Assembly (NCBI GenBank): GCA_905233945.1
Contig: CAJOFY010000020.1
Coordinates: 75,690-139,689 of the forward strand
Source: an uncultured bacterium
GTDB lineage: Bacteria > UBP6 > UBA1177
DNA: 64,000 nucleotides
Direction: 5' to 3'
Under the pieces are notes generated by a model that searched no databases, was not told where the DNA came from, and saw only the letters and a list, made by a program, of their open reading frames with translations. The translations under genes and the position numbers were made by a program. Positions 1 through 8,069 of this stretch are shown here, piece after piece; position 1 is the stretch's first letter; every line of letters begins with the position of its first letter.

Positions 1-156
1 CAATCGGTTCCTGAGCCTGTCGAAGGACCGGAACCTAGGCTCCGGTCCTTCGACAGGCTCAGGAACCGATTGTTCTCTAGGCGTAGAGACGTTTCCCGAA
101 ACGTCTCCAAAGGATCTGGGATTACTGGAATGAGCCGTATCAGGTTACGGCTCTAC
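1..156. repeat. Dispersed hairpin element, copy 1
   Basis: Positions 1-72 form a perfect inverted repeat with 32-nt arms around the 8-nt centre ACCTAGGC. Two further hairpins follow: 86-107 (stem GAGACGTTTC) and 132-153 (stem GAGCCGTA). The same modules recur in this order at 419-545, 2877-3002 and 10146-10271. No coding potential is seen. It may continue left of the window. Confidence 0.8.
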
Positions 157-174
157 AGCGGAAACCGTTGATTT

Positions 175-349
175 GGATGCGGTAGCAGAGTAGCAACTCT
201 GGTTGAAACTCTTCGGAGAGGTTACATGTGTTTATTACCCGCGAGTAACGATTAGCAGAGTAGCGACTCTGGTTGAAACTTCCATATTATGGATTTTTAT
301 TTCTTCTAGAGTCTGTAACGATTCGCAGAGTAGCAACTCTGGTTGAAAC
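175..349 (+). CRISPR. CRISPR array 1, three family A repeats
   Basis: Three 35-nt units lie at 175-209, 245-279 and 315-349, with two 35-nt spacers. Each unit ends in CTCTGGTTGAAAC, the usual 3' end (crRNA 5' tag) of many type I and III repeats, so transcription is probably on the plus strand. The first unit is degenerate over its first eight bases and the units differ inside the GAGTAGC.ACTC palindrome, as in an old or trailing array end. No leader is visible on the left. Array 2 at 2519 carries the same repeat family in better condition. Confidence 0.85.
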
Positions 350-407
350 ATCTGACAGCTCTTCATGACCTCAAGAGCCCAGCTATCATTTCCGGGTTTT
401 TCTCAAA

Positions 408-665
408 GTTACATGAAGGCGGAACCTAGGCTCCGGTCCTTCGACAGGCTCAGGAACCGATTGTTCTCTAGGCGTAGAGACGTGACCTGACACGTCTCCA
501 AAGGATCGGGGTTTTCCTGGAATGAGCCGTATCAGGTTACGGCTCTACGTTTTATTGCCGTGGTTCCCCTCGCCACACTGGAGAGGTTTGGAAATAATAC
601 CTTTTATAGGCGCCCCTAAACTAGGGGAGCTGGCTCGCAGAGCCTGAGGGGTCAGAGGTGAGGCG
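408..665. repeat. Truncated CRISPR repeat B fused to dispersed element, copy 2
   Basis: Bases 408-437 match the first 30 nt of the family B CRISPR repeat, then run into the dispersed element (TCCTTCGACAGGCTCAGG) in place of TTGAAAC. Hairpins are at 477-498 (stem GAGACGTG) and 524-545 (stem GAGCCGTA). A CCCTCGCC...GGAGAGG module follows to 586. A second small inverted repeat, CCCCTA/TAGGGG (613-627), with a GGCTC/GAGCC stem after it, fills the space before the CARF gene. Nothing else is seen in this gene-free stretch. Confidence 0.75.
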
Positions 666-769
666 CATCCGACAAAAATCTGTTTCTCAATTCTGTTGAT
701 AAAATCCGGTATTTTTGTATAAACAAGGGATTTTTCGGTGTTTTTACAATCCAATGAAAGGAGAATCCC

Positions 770-2383
770 TTGGAAAAAGTGATGTTTTGCTGCTCAACGC
801 AGAACCAGATGGTCAATCTAATCCCGATTTTGATGGAAGAAAAAATCTCAAAAGTCTCGAAAATAGTGCTGTTTACAACCGAAAGAGCTCAAAACCAAAA
901 ATGGACAAAAAATATAGATAACATTTTAAAGAAGCGCAGTATTGATACACAGCCAGTCGATATTGACCAAGATCGTGAGCATAACATAAAAAATTTGGTC
1001 GATAAGATGGAAGAATCAGTAAAAGAATATCATGGATGGGAAATTATTCTCAACATCGGCGGCGGTCAGAAAACTTTTACGGTTGCTTTTTTCGAGTTGT
1101 TTAAAAGAAATTGTGAAAAGGAAAACCTTCGCATTGTTTACAGCGAGCCAAATGGTCACAAACTTTATTCCATAGATAAAAATTTAAATCTGAAATCTGA
1201 ACGATACACCATAGACCTCGGTCTCGATGAAATTCTTAAGTTAAATGGTTATGAATTGGGCAATGATTCTGAGACTAAAAAAATTTTTGAAGCCGGTCAA
1301 AAAACCATTGATTATGGAAAAGATGAAGAAAAATATTTTGAAGCCGAAACAGCTGCAGAACATCTTAAAAATGACAGGCTTTATCAGGAACTTTTTTACA
1401 AAAAACTTATGAATGACGATTTAGGAGATGATGAAACAATTTCTTATGAAGACTTAATCTATAGTGATAAATTAAAAAAAATAATATCAGAATACAAGCC
1501 GGATTCCGATCCGAAAAAATATAATTGGACTAATACGATTATAAAATCAGTACAAAAGATAAAAGATGCCGTTGATAGAATCCAGAAAATGAAAAACAAA
1601 ACATTGCTTTCTGCGTCGCAAGATATTAAATGTATAGAAAATAATGCCAAAGATATAGATAGAGTTGTTTCACGTAATACGATTTCTTCTGCTCTGAATA
1701 TCTATTGCTCTGAGTTAGCGGAAGAGTTGAAAAACAATCTGAAAAACAATAGACATAATGATTTCCCTGTAAGAGAAAAACCATACAATACCGATGAACA
1801 AGAAAAGATTTCTAAGATGCTCCCTTGTGTTAAATTTAATTCGGAAGGTTACTTGTTTTTTGGGGGAGAGAATACTTACCGTTTGTTTTCCGAATATGAA
1901 AAGGAAGGCAAGAAAAACAACAATGGTTTTTTCTTCGAGAAAATGGTTACTACCGAAGTTTGCCGTATGCAAAAGGAAGAAAAATACAGAGAGAAATGGA
2001 ATGATATTTACCAGATCTGGGTCAATGTTACAACAAGAAGGAGCGACTCTCAGAAAGATGCCAATGATGCGGAACATGATATTGTTATTGTCACAAAATT
2101 CGGAACTTTGATTTTGATTGAAATTAAAGCCGCAAAATTTGAAACTTCCATAGCTAAAGGACAAGAGAGAGATGCTTTTCGCAAATCAGGTCCTTACGGT
2201 CAATCGTTTGTTATCGGACCGTTGTTGAGTGAAATGCTCGATACAAAAGATGGAGATAGAAAAAAGGAATATCCGTTTGTCGCTGATGCTTTTTTTAAAC
2301 AGGCCGCAAAAGTTGAGAATGCCAGAATGTCATATTGGTGCTTTGATAAAATCTGCGAAGATCTGGCAAATGCTCTAAAATAA
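770..2383 (+). CDS. CARF-domain PD-(D/E)XK nuclease (Card1/Can2-like CRISPR ancillary effector)
   Basis: A 537-residue protein. Residues 1-140 look like a CARF domain: strand EKVMFCCST at the N-terminus and the ligand-loop motif NIGGGQKT at 95-102. The C-terminus has a restriction-like nuclease core, D437 followed by LIEIK with E451 and K453. Family knowledge: Card1/Can2 proteins bind cyclic tetra-adenylate made by Cas10 and then cut nucleic acids to halt phage growth. The middle (about 150-400) is helical, Lys/Glu-rich and longer than in the usual family of about 370 residues, so it may hold an extra module. The TTG at 770 is chosen because AAAGGAG lies just upstream and the first strand starts there; an ATG at 782 would cut the strand. 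It stands between two CRISPR arrays without any cas gene. Exact subfamily is uncertain. Confidence 0.82.
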   Translation: MEKVMFCCSTQNQMVNLIPILMEEKISKVSKIVLFTTERAQNQKWTKNIDNILKKRSIDTQPVDIDQDREHNIKNLVDKMEESVKEYHGWEIILNIGGGQKTFTVAFFELFKRNCEKENLRIVYSEPNGHKLYSIDKNLNLKSERYTIDLGLDEILKLNGYELGNDSETKKIFEAGQKTIDYGKDEEKYFEAETAAEHLKNDRLYQELFYKKLMNDDLGDDETISYEDLIYSDKLKKIISEYKPDSDPKKYNWTNTIIKSVQKIKDAVDRIQKMKNKTLLSASQDIKCIENNAKDIDRVVSRNTISSALNIYCSELAEELKNNLKNNRHNDFPVREKPYNTDEQEKISKMLPCVKFNSEGYLFFGGENTYRLFSEYEKEGKKNNNGFFFEKMVTTEVCRMQKEEKYREKWNDIYQIWVNVTTRRSDSQKDANDAEHDIVIVTKFGTLILIEIKAAKFETSIAKGQERDAFRKSGPYGQSFVIGPLLSEMLDTKDGDRKKEYPFVADAFFKQAAKVENARMSYWCFDKICEDLANALK

Positions 2384-2400
2384 ATATTTTTCCCAAATTT

Positions 2401-2432
2401 TCCGGAAAAAACCAAAAATCCGATGCTTTATG
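2401..2432 (+). promoter_or_regulatory. Regulon promoter motif, copy 1 (before CRISPR array 2)
   Basis: TCCGGAAAAAACC at 2401-2413, then GCTTTATG at 2425-2432. This copy has one extra A, so GG to GCTTTA is 21 nt rather than the 20 nt seen in all others. I read it as a -35/-10 pair for a non-housekeeping sigma factor. It begins 18 nt after the CARF stop and points into the leader of array 2. Confidence 0.6.
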
Positions 2433-2437
2433 TGGCG

Positions 2438-2518
2438 AGTGAAATCTTTATTTTATGTTTCGCTCTGATATATTCCTGCATGTTCGTTGACAATTGAGAA
2501 ACAGATAACTCTGCTAAA
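2438..2518 (+). promoter_or_regulatory. CRISPR leader of array 2
   Basis: An A/T-rich 80-nt stretch directly before the first repeat. A close copy (stretches such as CATGTTCGTTGACAATTGAG are identical) lies at 9916-9990 without a following array, which argues that it is a discrete leader-like module. It starts right after the promoter motif at 2401-2432. Confidence 0.6.
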
Positions 2519-2894
2519 GTAACGAGTAGCAGAGTAGCTACTCTGGTTGAAACCACCGCCTGTTTGTCGATAAACCCTTTCAGTTCGGTAACGAGTAGCA
2601 GAGTAGCTACTCTGGTTGAAACCACCTGCCTTTTCAGATAATTCAGAAACTGAAAGTTACATGAAGGCGGAACCTAGGCTCCGGTTGAAACCGAGCGATA
2701 CCGGATACCCAAGCCACTTGTGAAGTTACATGAAGGCGGAACCTAGGCTCCGGTTGAAACTTGTAAACCAAGTTAGCTTTCGATGGTACAGACTGGTTAC
2801 ATGAAGGCGGAACCTAGGCTCCGGTTGAAACACGTGCGGATTGTTGACACGGTATCCCTTGGAGGTTACATGAAGGCGGAACCTAGGCTCCGGT
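2519..2894 (+). CRISPR. CRISPR array 2, mixed repeat families A and B
   Basis: Family A repeats (35 nt, perfect palindrome GAGTAGCTACTC inside) are at 2519-2553 and 2588-2622. Family B repeats (36 nt, GGAACCTAGGCTCC inside) are at 2656-2691, 2725-2760 and 2796-2831, with a truncated one at 2865-2894. Both families end in GGTTGAAAC, and spacers are 33-35 nt throughout, also across the A/B junction. The last B repeat runs into the dispersed element. The leader lies upstream, so reading is on the plus strand. The two families share start, length and 3' tag, so one processing enzyme could handle both. Confidence 0.92.
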
Positions 2895-3090
2895 CCTTCG
2901 ACAGGCTCAGGAACCGGTTGTTCTCTAGGCGTAGAGACGTTTCCAGAAACGTCTCAAAAGGATCTGGGTTTTCCTGGAATGAGCCGTATCAGGTTACGGC
3001 TCTACGTTTTATTGCCGTGGTTCCCCTCGCCACAATGGAGAGGGAACAAAAGGGTGAGGTAGCATCCGACAAAAATCTGTTTCTCAATTT
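2877..3090. repeat. Dispersed hairpin element, copy 3
   Basis: Starts inside the truncated CRISPR repeat and carries CCTTCGACAGGCTCAGG, hairpins at 2934-2955 and 2981-3002, the module CCCTCGCCACAATGGAGAGG near 3027-3046 and the tail CAAAAATCTGTTTCTCAATT. With array 2 this fills the gap between the CARF gene and the tmk-like gene. Confidence 0.75.
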
Positions 3091-3109
3091 TTTCATTTTT
3101 TCTCCGAAA

Positions 3110-3142
3110 TTTCCGGAAAAACCAAAAATTCACCGCTTTATA
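3110..3142 (+). promoter_or_regulatory. Regulon promoter motif, copy 2 (tmk-like)
   Basis: TTTCCGGAAAAACC with GG at 3115 and GCTTTATA at 3135-3142, spacing 20. The start codon at 3178 is 43 nt after the GCTTTA. The 5' leader GAGGTGTTTGTTTGTAAC is shared with copies 4-7. Confidence 0.7.
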
Positions 3143-3177
3143 GAGGTGTTTGTTTGTAACTTTCTAAGGAGAAAAAG

Positions 3178-3882
3178 ATGAGAGAATGTTTGTATGAAAT
3201 GCCGAGGATCCCGCTTATGACCAACGGAAACGATGACGGAAAGACGGTTTACGCTCTGGAAGGTCTGAACGGAGTCGGAAAAAGCACGGTCATAAACAGC
3301 ATCACCAGTGACTACGACGATATCCGCACGATCTACAGTGTTCCCGATGTCATGCTTTCGTCAAGCGAGATCAAGCATTTCGTCCTTGAAAACGAGGAAC
3401 CGCTTCTCGGAGCGTTCTTTTATTTAAGCGGAATTATGGCGGCGGCAGGCCAGATAAAAGATATGGATGAAAAAACCGTCGTTATGGACAGATCGCTCTG
3501 GTCAACTCTGGCTGCTGCATATTCTAAGGACGAAACGACGCTTCCGGTTCTTGCCGGGACGCTGGAACTTGTCAAAGACAAAGTGAGATTCCCCGACAAG
3601 ATAATCGTGCTGAGAGCTTCTTTCGAATCGTGCCTCGAGAGGATCGGGAAAAAGTTGTCGGGGCAGGAGTTCGACAAGGATACGGAAGAAATTTTCTACA
3701 AAAAGTACAGATTCTACGACATCCTGAAAGAGAGCGGCTATCCTGTTGTTTTTGTCGATACTGACGGAAAGTCTGCCGGAGAAGTCTGCGGCATGGTCAA
3801 AGATATAATCGGAATTGATGAGCCGCCCGCACTCCCTAATCCCCTCGCCACAATGGAGATGGGAAAAAGGGGCGAGGTCTGA
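3178..3882 (+). CDS. Thymidylate kinase-like P-loop nucleotide kinase
   Basis: A 234-residue P-loop kinase with Walker A GLNGVGKST near residue 29 and the base/phosphate-binding segment VVMDRSLWS (DR motif) near 103, as in the thymidylate/deoxynucleoside kinase fold. It probably phosphorylates a (deoxy)nucleotide; the substrate cannot be told from sequence. It precedes nrdG-nrdD, so a job in dNTP supply is likely. AAGGAG lies 5 nt before the ATG. The last 19 residues (from PPALPNP) are encoded by a copy of the dispersed CCCTCGCCACAATGGAGA module, so the native C-terminus has been replaced or extended by a repeat. Confidence 0.75.
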   Translation: MRECLYEMPRIPLMTNGNDDGKTVYALEGLNGVGKSTVINSITSDYDDIRTIYSVPDVMLSSSEIKHFVLENEEPLLGAFFYLSGIMAAAGQIKDMDEKTVVMDRSLWSTLAAAYSKDETTLPVLAGTLELVKDKVRFPDKIIVLRASFESCLERIGKKLSGQEFDKDTEEIFYKKYRFYDILKESGYPVVFVDTDGKSAGEVCGMVKDIIGIDEPPALPNPLATMEMGKRGEV

Positions 3883-3905
3883 GATGGAACAAAAGGGTGA
3901 GGTCA
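3838..3905. repeat. CCCTCGCC/GGAGATGG repeat module
   Basis: A copy of the small repeat (CCCCTCGCCACAATGGAGAT, then GGGGCGAGG, then GGGTGAGG) overlaps the 3' end of the tmk-like gene and supplies its stop codon. Confidence 0.6.
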
Positions 3906-3927
3906 AAATCTGTTATTTTTTTCTGAA

Positions 3928-3960
3928 TTTCCGGAAAAACCGGAAATCCGATGCTTTAAG
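3928..3960 (+). promoter_or_regulatory. Regulon promoter motif, copy 3 (nrdGD)
   Basis: TTTCCGGAAAAACCGG with GG at 3933 and GCTTTAAG at 3953-3960, spacing 20; the nrdG start codon is 45 nt after GCTTTA. Confidence 0.65.
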
Positions 3961-3997
3961 GAATCGTAAGAGGTTGATTTTTTGACGGAGGTTCCGG

Positions 3998-4474
3998 ATG
4001 AACACGAGCGCTATCGAGACAACAAACGGCAGTGAGATGCTTCTTCTCAACAATCTTGATTTCCGCGGATCGGTCTCGGACGGTCCCGGAGTAAGGAACA
4101 TCGTGTTTTTTCAGGGGTGCGACCGTCACTGCCCAGGTTGTCACAATGCCGGAACTTGGGATACGGAAAAGGGACAGAGCATGAGTGTCGGCGAACTTGT
4201 CTCGGTCATAGACGAAAACACGCCGCTGCGCAGGATCACGATCTCGGGCGGCGAGCCTCTGCTTCAGCAGGAAGGGCTTCTGACTCTTGTCCGCATGCTC
4301 CATGAAAAGGATTATGACATTGCGGTTTACACAGGCCGCAGTCTGGAAGATGTTCCTCAGGAAATTCTTGACAATATCGACTATATTAAAGTAGGGGATT
4401 TCCAGTTGGACAAGCGGACTACAACGAAAGCATATGTCGGTTCGACAAACCAGAGTTTTATAAAACTTCATTAG
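3998..4474 (+). CDS. nrdG: Anaerobic ribonucleotide reductase activating protein (radical SAM)
   Basis: A 158-residue radical SAM enzyme that uses S-adenosylmethionine and a [4Fe-4S] cluster to make the glycyl radical on NrdD. The cluster motif CDRHCPGC (CX3CX2C) sits near residues 45-52, and ISGGEPLLQ near 81 is the usual glycine-rich SAM contact. Length is normal for NrdG. GGAGG stands 7 nt before the ATG. It lies 14 nt upstream of nrdD, so the two are one transcript. The system is oxygen-sensitive and marks an anaerobe. Confidence 0.96.
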   Translation: MNTSAIETTNGSEMLLLNNLDFRGSVSDGPGVRNIVFFQGCDRHCPGCHNAGTWDTEKGQSMSVGELVSVIDENTPLRRITISGGEPLLQQEGLLTLVRMLHEKDYDIAVYTGRSLEDVPQEILDNIDYIKVGDFQLDKRTTTKAYVGSTNQSFIKLH

Positions 4475-4488
4475 TAAGGGAGATGCCA

Positions 4489-6132
4489 ATGAGAGACAAT
4501 GCAGCAGCAAGAGACAATTTCGTAAGCGGTCTTTACGAGGAATCGGTAAAACACGAGAAGGATTTCATTCTCGACAACCTTGTCGCGCCTGAATATGCGG
4601 CGCTGCACAGAGATGCGGCGATCCATCTGCACGATCTCGAGGGTTACCGTTATGTTTACAACTGCTGCACGCCGGTGCTTACTGACATTCTTGATGTGAA
4701 AAAGTTCACGGCGAGAAACGATTTCACAAAAATAGCCGAAGTTTTTGAAAAGCTGAAATCACTGATCACGTCTCTTGCAGTATGTCAGACAGGAGGTATC
4801 GGTTTCGCCAATTTCGACGGCGATATCGCGGATACTCTTGAAAAGCTCGGTGTTCCTTTCAACGAGGCAAATCAGGAAGCGATGGCTGATTTTGCGGCCC
4901 TTTTCCTGAACTGGGTGAACACGACCCGCACGAGATACTGCCGCGAACCTTACTATATTTCGCTGAATCTCGGACTTGCGACATCGGATTGGGGAAGGTG
5001 CGTCACAAAATCGATTATCAAGGCTTATTCTGAGCAGCCGATAATGCATGAGCGTCCGAACATCATCTTCAAAGTGAAAAACGACATCAATGCCGGAAAA
5101 TCCTCTCCGAACCACGATCTTTTCCTTCAGGCTCTGCAGTGCACGGCAAGCAGGATGGTTCCGACTTATCTGCTTATGGACAGTGCCGTAAACAAAGGCT
5201 GCGTTCCTGAAAAACTCGGCATTATGGGCTGCCGCACGAGAGTTTACCAGAATTCAAACGGAGCAGAAGGGACTGTCGGACGCGGAAATATAGCGTATGT
5301 CTCGATAAATCTTCCGAGAATCGCGCTTCAGGCCTCATCTGTCGATGATTTTATGAAAAAACTGGAAGAGAAAACTCTGATCTGCAAAAAGATCCTCCTT
5401 GCCCGTGCTGAAAAACTCAAAGAGACGAAAAAGCTCGGTTTTGTGTTTGAAAATCATCTCTGGAACGGTGTCAGAAACATTGACGAGCTTATAAAACAGG
5501 GAACACTTTCGATCGGTTTCATCGGTATCGCGGAAACTGTCGAAATTCTGACCGGCGAAAAACTTCATCTTTCGGAAAATGCTGCAGATTTAGGTTATGA
5601 GATCGTCAGAAAACTCAGAAAGGCGGCGGATGATTTCCGTGCGGAAACCGGCATGAACTTCTCGCTTTTGGCAACTCCGGGCGAGATGATCTCGGGGCGC
5701 TTCGCCGAGGCTGACAAAGCCCGTTTCAGCCATCCTGCGCTTGAAAAAGAGTTCTACACCAACTCATTCCATGCCGAAGTCGATTCAGGTCTTTCACTCT
5801 ACGACAAACTGCGTCTCGAAGGAAAATTCCATCTCCTCTGCAACGGCGGCAGCATATCATATGTCGAGTTCAAGGAAGCTCCGATGGGAAATATCGAAGC
5901 TCTGGCCGATATGGTGTGCTACGCCGCAGCTCAGGGCGTTTCATACTTCGGAATGAATTTCCCGCTGGATATCTGCAACGACTGCGGACGTAAAGGAACT
6001 TTCGACGACTGCCCGGAATGCGGTTCCAAAAACATCAAAAGGATCCGCCGCGTCTCGGGATATCTCGAGGATCTCGACTTTTTCACCAAAGGAAAAACCC
6101 GCGAAGTCGCAAAACGCAAAGCTAACAGCTGA
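4489..6132 (+). CDS. nrdD: Anaerobic ribonucleoside-triphosphate reductase (class III)
   Basis: A 547-residue glycyl-radical enzyme that reduces ribonucleotides to deoxyribonucleotides under anoxia. A C-terminal zinc site CNDCG...CPECG is followed by RRVSGYLEDL, in which Gly524 is the likely radical residue. The protein lacks the N-terminal ATP-cone of the 700-residue E. coli type, so allosteric control by that domain is absent. ATG 4489 is preferred over 4483 because AAGGGAG ends only just before 4483 but 6 nt before 4489. The motif residue before the radical glycine is Ser rather than the Cys of E. coli. Confidence 0.95.
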   Translation: MRDNAAARDNFVSGLYEESVKHEKDFILDNLVAPEYAALHRDAAIHLHDLEGYRYVYNCCTPVLTDILDVKKFTARNDFTKIAEVFEKLKSLITSLAVCQTGGIGFANFDGDIADTLEKLGVPFNEANQEAMADFAALFLNWVNTTRTRYCREPYYISLNLGLATSDWGRCVTKSIIKAYSEQPIMHERPNIIFKVKNDINAGKSSPNHDLFLQALQCTASRMVPTYLLMDSAVNKGCVPEKLGIMGCRTRVYQNSNGAEGTVGRGNIAYVSINLPRIALQASSVDDFMKKLEEKTLICKKILLARAEKLKETKKLGFVFENHLWNGVRNIDELIKQGTLSIGFIGIAETVEILTGEKLHLSENAADLGYEIVRKLRKAADDFRAETGMNFSLLATPGEMISGRFAEADKARFSHPALEKEFYTNSFHAEVDSGLSLYDKLRLEGKFHLLCNGGSISYVEFKEAPMGNIEALADMVCYAAAQGVSYFGMNFPLDICNDCGRKGTFDDCPECGSKNIKRIRRVSGYLEDLDFFTKGKTREVAKRKANS

Positions 6133-6164
6133 AGCTCTTAATTTTTTCCAAAAAAATCTCCGAA

Positions 6165-6197
6165 TTTCCGGAAAAACGGAAATTTCACCGCTTTATG
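6165..6197 (+). promoter_or_regulatory. Regulon promoter motif, copy 4
   Basis: TTTCCGGAAAAACGG with GG at 6170 and GCTTTATG at 6190-6197, spacing 20; the next start codon (6231) is 41 nt after GCTTTA. Confidence 0.65.
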
Positions 6198-6230
6198 TTG
6201 GTGTGATTGGTTAATTTTTAGAGGTATCCC

Positions 6231-6824
6231 ATGACAAATTCGAATTTCGACGAACTTAAAAACAATTTCAGAATGGAACTCGCTAATGAAGGTTGTGAAC
6301 TCAGGAAACTGCTCTCTCAGAACGACGTCCTTGATAAAAGTGTTTTGCAGAACTGTTTGGACACGGTCGGCGATCATATCAAGGTCTTGTGTTTGAAATA
6401 CAGCAATGCTGCAAGAAAATATACCGCACTTGCATCATGCAGGATGGATGCTCCGGAATCTGAGGACTGGATCGCAACGACGCTGGGAAGTTTGTTGAGC
6501 GGAATCGGAGGTCTTCTCCTTGCAGGGATGACGGTTACAACAGTTACATCAGGCTGGTGGCTGTGGAAGACAACTACTGATGTTTCTCTGGCGGCTTATA
6601 TAGCAGGAGTTCTTGGAATAGGAGCCGGAGTTGCGACTGGCGGTATAGCTCTTGCTCTGGGTGCAGGCGGAGGTTATGCGGTTTCAAAACTTACGAAAAA
6701 CATGTTCAAGGAAAAACTTATCAGCACGGTTATGAGAAATTACGAAAACAAGATTACTCCGCAGCTTTTAGAGTGGTTTGACAATGAAATAGGGGAATGT
6801 GAACAAGTTGAATGGAGGCACTAA
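6231..6824 (+). CDS. Gly/Ala-rich membrane-hairpin protein, paralogue of the 19896 gene
   Basis: No named family recognised. 197 residues: a polar helical N-terminus (1-75), then a long hydrophobic Gly-rich stretch (about 85-160) with two or three possible membrane segments (SGIGGLLLAGMTVTTV, YIAGVLGIGAGVA, ALALGAGGGYAV), then a polar tail. The tail ENKITPQLLEWFDNEI resembles NDKIRPQLEDWAKEQI at the end of the protein encoded at 19896-20618, so the two are probably paralogues that bracket the dynamin cluster. Such Gly/Ala-rich hairpins often insert in membranes; a partner role for the dynamin-like GTPases is my inference from position only. Confidence 0.6.
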   Translation: MTNSNFDELKNNFRMELANEGCELRKLLSQNDVLDKSVLQNCLDTVGDHIKVLCLKYSNAARKYTALASCRMDAPESEDWIATTLGSLLSGIGGLLLAGMTVTTVTSGWWLWKTTTDVSLAAYIAGVLGIGAGVATGGIALALGAGGGYAVSKLTKNMFKEKLISTVMRNYENKITPQLLEWFDNEIGECEQVEWRH

Positions 6825-6985
6825 TGAAAGGATTTATCTATCCGGGACCGTTGAGTAGCATGATATTGCGTGCTGTTAAAGAGGCTGTCGCTGAATCCAT
6901 GAAAAAAAAGGACGGTAAAATGTGCGAAAGGATCAAGGATGCCGTCGTCGGCACAGTCGTGGCATATTTTACTGTGCTTTTTTGA
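6824..6985 (+). CDS. Small membrane-anchored protein, 53 residues
   Basis: Starts with an ATG that overlaps the stop of the preceding gene (TAATG), with GGAGG 7-11 nt upstream inside that gene, so translation is coupled. The product begins MKGFIYPGPLSSMILR, has a Lys-rich middle and ends in the hydrophobic segment VVGTVVAYFTVLF, compatible with a C-terminal membrane anchor. No family recognised. It is short and could be spurious, but the coupling supports it. Confidence 0.45.
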   Translation: MKGFIYPGPLSSMILRAVKEAVAESMKKKDGKMCERIKDAVVGTVVAYFTVLF

Positions 6986-7039
6986 TAGTAATCATAATAC
7001 TTTTCCATGTCGGAAAGAAATCTTAAAAAAATCCCAAAA

Positions 7040-7071
7040 TTCCGGAAAAACCAAAACTCCGCCGCTTTATA
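7040..7071 (+). promoter_or_regulatory. Regulon promoter motif, copy 5
   Basis: TTCCGGAAAAACC with GG at 7044 and GCTTTATA at 7064-7071, spacing 20; start codon 44 nt after GCTTTA. Leader AGGTGTTTGGTTGTTAAC. Confidence 0.7.
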
Positions 7072-7107
7072 CAGGTGTTTGGTTGTTAACTTTCGAAGGA
7101 GGAAAGG

Positions 7108-8040
7108 ATGAGAATGGCGCTTTATCAGATAGAATGCAGATTAGCTTCGTATTTTTCAAGAATCGGTGCTTTCTGCATGGACTGGATGACTTGGTTCTTT
7201 GCGTTTTTTCTTAAAAAGGATCTCGGCAAGATGTTTTTTCCGAAAGCACTTGAGTGGGTTAAAGAAAATGTGAGGATCGTTGAACGTGCAGGGCTGAAGT
7301 TTTATGTTTTTGATAAGAAATTTCCTCTTTACATGAGGTTTGCTCTCGGAAGAGAATCTGAATATTCTGAAATGGCACTTTGGAATACCGCATTCTTTAA
7401 ATTGTTTTCAACAGAATTGAATTCAGCCCGTATCTGGCGTGAAGGGTGTGATATATGCGCCTGGGGCAAAAGGAACGGACCGATTGACTTCCGTAAAATA
7501 GACGGGGATTTACTCCATAAGTACGGAGTTTTTGTTTATGTTGGTTACTTTAACTATAAGGTCAGAACTGCCGATCAGGCGATAGAGCTGATAGCTGAAA
7601 GTCTGGACAAAACCGATTTTGCAGATGAAATTCCTAATTGTTTTCAGAGTCTGTGGTTTGTAAAACTCTGGAAAAAGTTTTATAACTGGATGCATGAAAT
7701 CGATTACGAAAATAGCAGAAAATGGATGGACGAGCATGTTGAAACAATGACTGTCGAGCGCCGTGACAGAGAAATAAAAGTCGCAATGCTCTATGATGAT
7801 TGTCCTGAATATGTACAGCGTTATTTCAATTTTCCGACGAAACCTTTCGATATCTTTTACATGAACGACAATAACGGATTACCTGCAATGTTGAAGATGG
7901 ACAATGTCGATTGCCTTGATTTCAGAAAACTTCCGAAGGAGATCTGCTTCGGATTGGGAGTGCAGAAAAAAAACATTGTTGTGCTAATGGATGTCGTTTC
8001 TCCCACCAATCTGGCCAAAATAATCAAAAATATCGAATAA
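7108..8040 (+). CDS. Uncharacterised protein, paralogue of the 8891 gene
   Basis: 310 residues, no family recognised. The N-terminus has an aromatic hydrophobic patch (CMDWMTWFFAFFL, about 23-35) that may bind or enter a membrane. The C-terminal 60 residues, with LDFRKLPKE, then NIVVLMDVV and LAKIIKNI, match the end of the protein at 8891-9847 (LDLRKLQSD, then VALLRMDML and VAEMLKKVL). Both proteins also share the hydrophobic start, so they form a two-member family here. AAGGAGG lies 5 nt before the ATG. The gene has its own copy of the regulon promoter and is probably a single-gene unit. Confidence 0.75.
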   Translation: MRMALYQIECRLASYFSRIGAFCMDWMTWFFAFFLKKDLGKMFFPKALEWVKENVRIVERAGLKFYVFDKKFPLYMRFALGRESEYSEMALWNTAFFKLFSTELNSARIWREGCDICAWGKRNGPIDFRKIDGDLLHKYGVFVYVGYFNYKVRTADQAIELIAESLDKTDFADEIPNCFQSLWFVKLWKKFYNWMHEIDYENSRKWMDEHVETMTVERRDREIKVAMLYDDCPEYVQRYFNFPTKPFDIFYMNDNNGLPAMLKMDNVDCLDFRKLPKEICFGLGVQKKNIVVLMDVVSPTNLAKIIKNIE

Positions 8041-8069
8041 ATGTGTCCGCAGACAAATTTTTTTCAAAA

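Noticed and set aside
2428-2625. Minus-strand ORF over CRISPR array 2 and its leader
   Set aside because: The frame consists of CRISPR repeats; the similar peptide at 9907-10131 only reflects the duplicated leader sequence.
1-3177. Complete CRISPR-Cas system
   Set aside because: Arrays and a CARF nuclease are present, but no cas1, cas2, cas6, cas10 or effector genes were found on either strand.
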